From NCBI GenBank assembly GCA_900553515.1, contig USDN01000097.1:1-7331 (forward strand): DNA of 7,331 bases, read 5' to 3'. The DNA comes from an uncultured Blautia sp. (GTDB lineage: Bacteria; Bacillota; Clostridia; Lachnospirales; Lachnospiraceae). The notes under the pieces were generated by a model. It worked only from the letters and a program-made list of their open reading frames with translations. It did no database searches and was not told the DNA's origin. The first letter of the stretch is position 1, and every line of letters begins with the position of its first letter. The position numbers were made by a program, and so were the translations under genes. This document shows, piece by piece, positions 6,268 to 7,331 of this stretch.

Positions 6268-6298
6268 TCATATTTTTCCGCCTTCTTCACATAAGATA
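6268..6298 (+). promoter_or_regulatory. Sporulation-type promoter (sigma-E or sigma-K like)
   Basis: TCATATT (6268-6274) matches the sigma-E -35 consensus as known from Bacillus (kmATATT). After 15 bases comes CATAAGATA (6290-6298), which fits the sigma-K -10 form CATAnnnTA exactly and the sigma-E form CATACAnT in six of eight positions. The expected start is near 6305, about 24 bases before the TTG. No good TTGACA/TATAAT pair was found in 6212-6328. Mother-cell control fits a coat-type product, but the assignment rests on pattern matching alone. Confidence 0.5.
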
Positions 6299-6328
6299 GA
6301 AGGTACAAAAAATGAGGGGGAAACCGAT

Positions 6329-7300
6329 TTGTATGATTATGGACTCAGCACCCTGACTCAGTATCAGCTGACAGTCAGAACTACAGCCCGGACAAGAGGC
6401 GCGCTTCTTTGTCAGACAGACACAGGAGATTATATCATTCGTGAATTTAAAGGATCTGAGAGGAAACTGAAAAAACAACAGGAACTTCTTTTAAAAATGA
6501 AAGATGCCGGATGCCTGGTGGATGTATATGTTCCTAATAAAGATGGAGAACTGATTTCCTGGGACAGGGACGGAATCCCCTATACGCTTCAGCAGTGGGT
6601 TGAAGGGCGGGAGTGTGATCCAAGATCAAAGGAAGAGATTCTGATAGCAGTACGGACTCTGGCAGTGATCCATAAAGAGATGTACCTGCCTTTAGAGAAG
6701 GATTATGTGGAGCCGGATCTTTCTGACGAATATCGCCGTCATAATCAGGAGCTTCGAAAGATTCGCAAATTTATCCGAAAAAAAGGTCCTTCCAGTGTTT
6801 TTGAAAAAGAATATCTGAAAGCAGTAGAATGGTTCCTTAAAAGGGCAGAGCAGGCAGAGCAGATGCTGGAGGATTCCTCTTATCAGAAACTGCGCAGGGA
6901 GGCTTTTATTAAAGGGAGTATCTGTCATGGAGAATACAATCAGCACAATGTACGAATATTGAAAAAAGGAGCAGGAGTAACGGGGTTTTCTCATTGGTCT
7001 TATGGGATACAGACAGGAGACCTTTATCGATTTATGCGTAAGATTCTGGAGAAGTATAACTGGAATCCTCAGTTGGCAGAAGAAATGCTGACAACCTACA
7101 GCAGGGTCAGTCCTCTTTCAAAAGAGGAAAAAGAACACCTGAAGATCCGTTTTTCATATCCTGACAAATTCTGGAAAATTTCTAATTATTATTACACACA
7201 TAATAAAGCCTGGATTTCGGAAAAAAACACAGAAAAGCTTCAGATGCTTATCCGTCAAAAGGAAAAATGGGATGCATTTTGTAAAGAATGCTTCAGATAA
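6329..7300 (+). CDS. CotS-family spore-coat kinase-like protein
   Basis: A 323-residue protein with the aminoglycoside-phosphotransferase/CotS kinase-like fold. The N-lobe spans about residues 15-95 (YIIREFKGSERKL, with a candidate lysine at 41; TLQQWVEGREC at the hinge). The catalytic-loop equivalent is ICHGEYNQHNV (198-208), where the usual HGD aspartate is Glu202. The metal-binding DFD/DFG position reads GFSHW (219-223) with no aspartate. DLYRFMRKILEKYNW (231-245) is a typical CotS-family segment, followed by a basic helical C-terminus. There is no signal peptide or membrane segment. The start is TTG at 6329 with GAGGGGG (6314-6320) 8 bases upstream; the ATG at 6312 is out of frame and no in-frame ATG occurs before residue 57. 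The upstream promoter looks sporulation-type. It probably acts in the mother cell at the spore coat, perhaps as a scaffold rather than an active kinase. Its substrate, if any, is unknown. Confidence 0.8.
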   Translation: MYDYGLSTLTQYQLTVRTTARTRGALLCQTDTGDYIIREFKGSERKLKKQQELLLKMKDAGCLVDVYVPNKDGELISWDRDGIPYTLQQWVEGRECDPRSKEEILIAVRTLAVIHKEMYLPLEKDYVEPDLSDEYRRHNQELRKIRKFIRKKGPSSVFEKEYLKAVEWFLKRAEQAEQMLEDSSYQKLRREAFIKGSICHGEYNQHNVRILKKGAGVTGFSHWSYGIQTGDLYRFMRKILEKYNWNPQLAEEMLTTYSRVSPLSKEEKEHLKIRFSYPDKFWKISNYYYTHNKAWISEKNTEKLQMLIRQKEKWDAFCKECFR

Positions 7301-7331
7301 AAGGCGGTTCATACTTCCCTTTTTCGGAAAA

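Noticed and set aside
7320..7331. TTTTC-G-GAAAA palindrome at the right edge as a terminator for the CotS-like gene
   Set aside because: The loop is too short to fold and the window ends there; the real terminator, if any, may lie beyond it.

Overview
The window looks like ordinary chromosome from a low-to-moderate G+C, spore-forming Firmicute, most likely a gut clostridium of the Lachnospiraceae. The reasons are strong AGGAGG-type ribosome binding sites, TTGACA/TATAAT-type promoters, a T-box leader, a CotS-type spore-coat gene behind a sporulation-type promoter, and the Sua5/rpiB pairing seen in Firmicutes. The taxonomic call is inference from gene content; no marker gene was compared.

Layout. 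Positions 1-93 hold two small inverted repeats and no gene. Positions 94-630 (minus strand) encode an HD-domain phosphohydrolase with its own promoter at 674-702. The gap 631-967 holds that promoter, a possible 30-residue membrane peptide (712-804, tentative) and a clear promoter for the next operon (876-904). Positions 968-2979 carry three plus-strand genes: threonylcarbamoyl-AMP synthase (Sua5/YwlC type), ribose-5-phosphate isomerase B and dCMP deaminase. Positions 2985-3330 hold a consensus promoter and a T-box riboswitch with its terminator. They control prolyl-tRNA synthetase (3399-4838) and, one base after its stop, a CCA-adding enzyme with an HD domain (4840-6168). That unit ends at a strong terminator (6171-6211). 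Last comes a TTG-started CotS-family kinase-like coat protein (6329-7300) behind a sigma-E/sigma-K-like promoter.

How the genes fit together. Three genes serve tRNA function: t6A37 modification (Sua5), proline charging (ProRS) and 3'-CCA synthesis or repair (Cca). Two handle nucleotides (dCMP deaminase and probably the HD phosphohydrolase), and RpiB belongs to the pentose phosphate pathway. ProRS and Cca appear to share one T-box, so the enzyme that builds the tRNA 3' end would be controlled by a switch that reads that end.

I do not see a previously undescribed system here. The points most worth a second look are the T-box-controlled proS-cca pair with an unusual candidate specifier codon, the degenerate catalytic residues of the CotS-like protein and its sporulation-type promoter, the eukaryote-like dCMP deaminase, and the possible small membrane peptide. 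Four gene starts were moved or confirmed from ribosome binding sites: Sua5 968, ProRS 3399, Cca 4840 and CotS-like 6329 (TTG).
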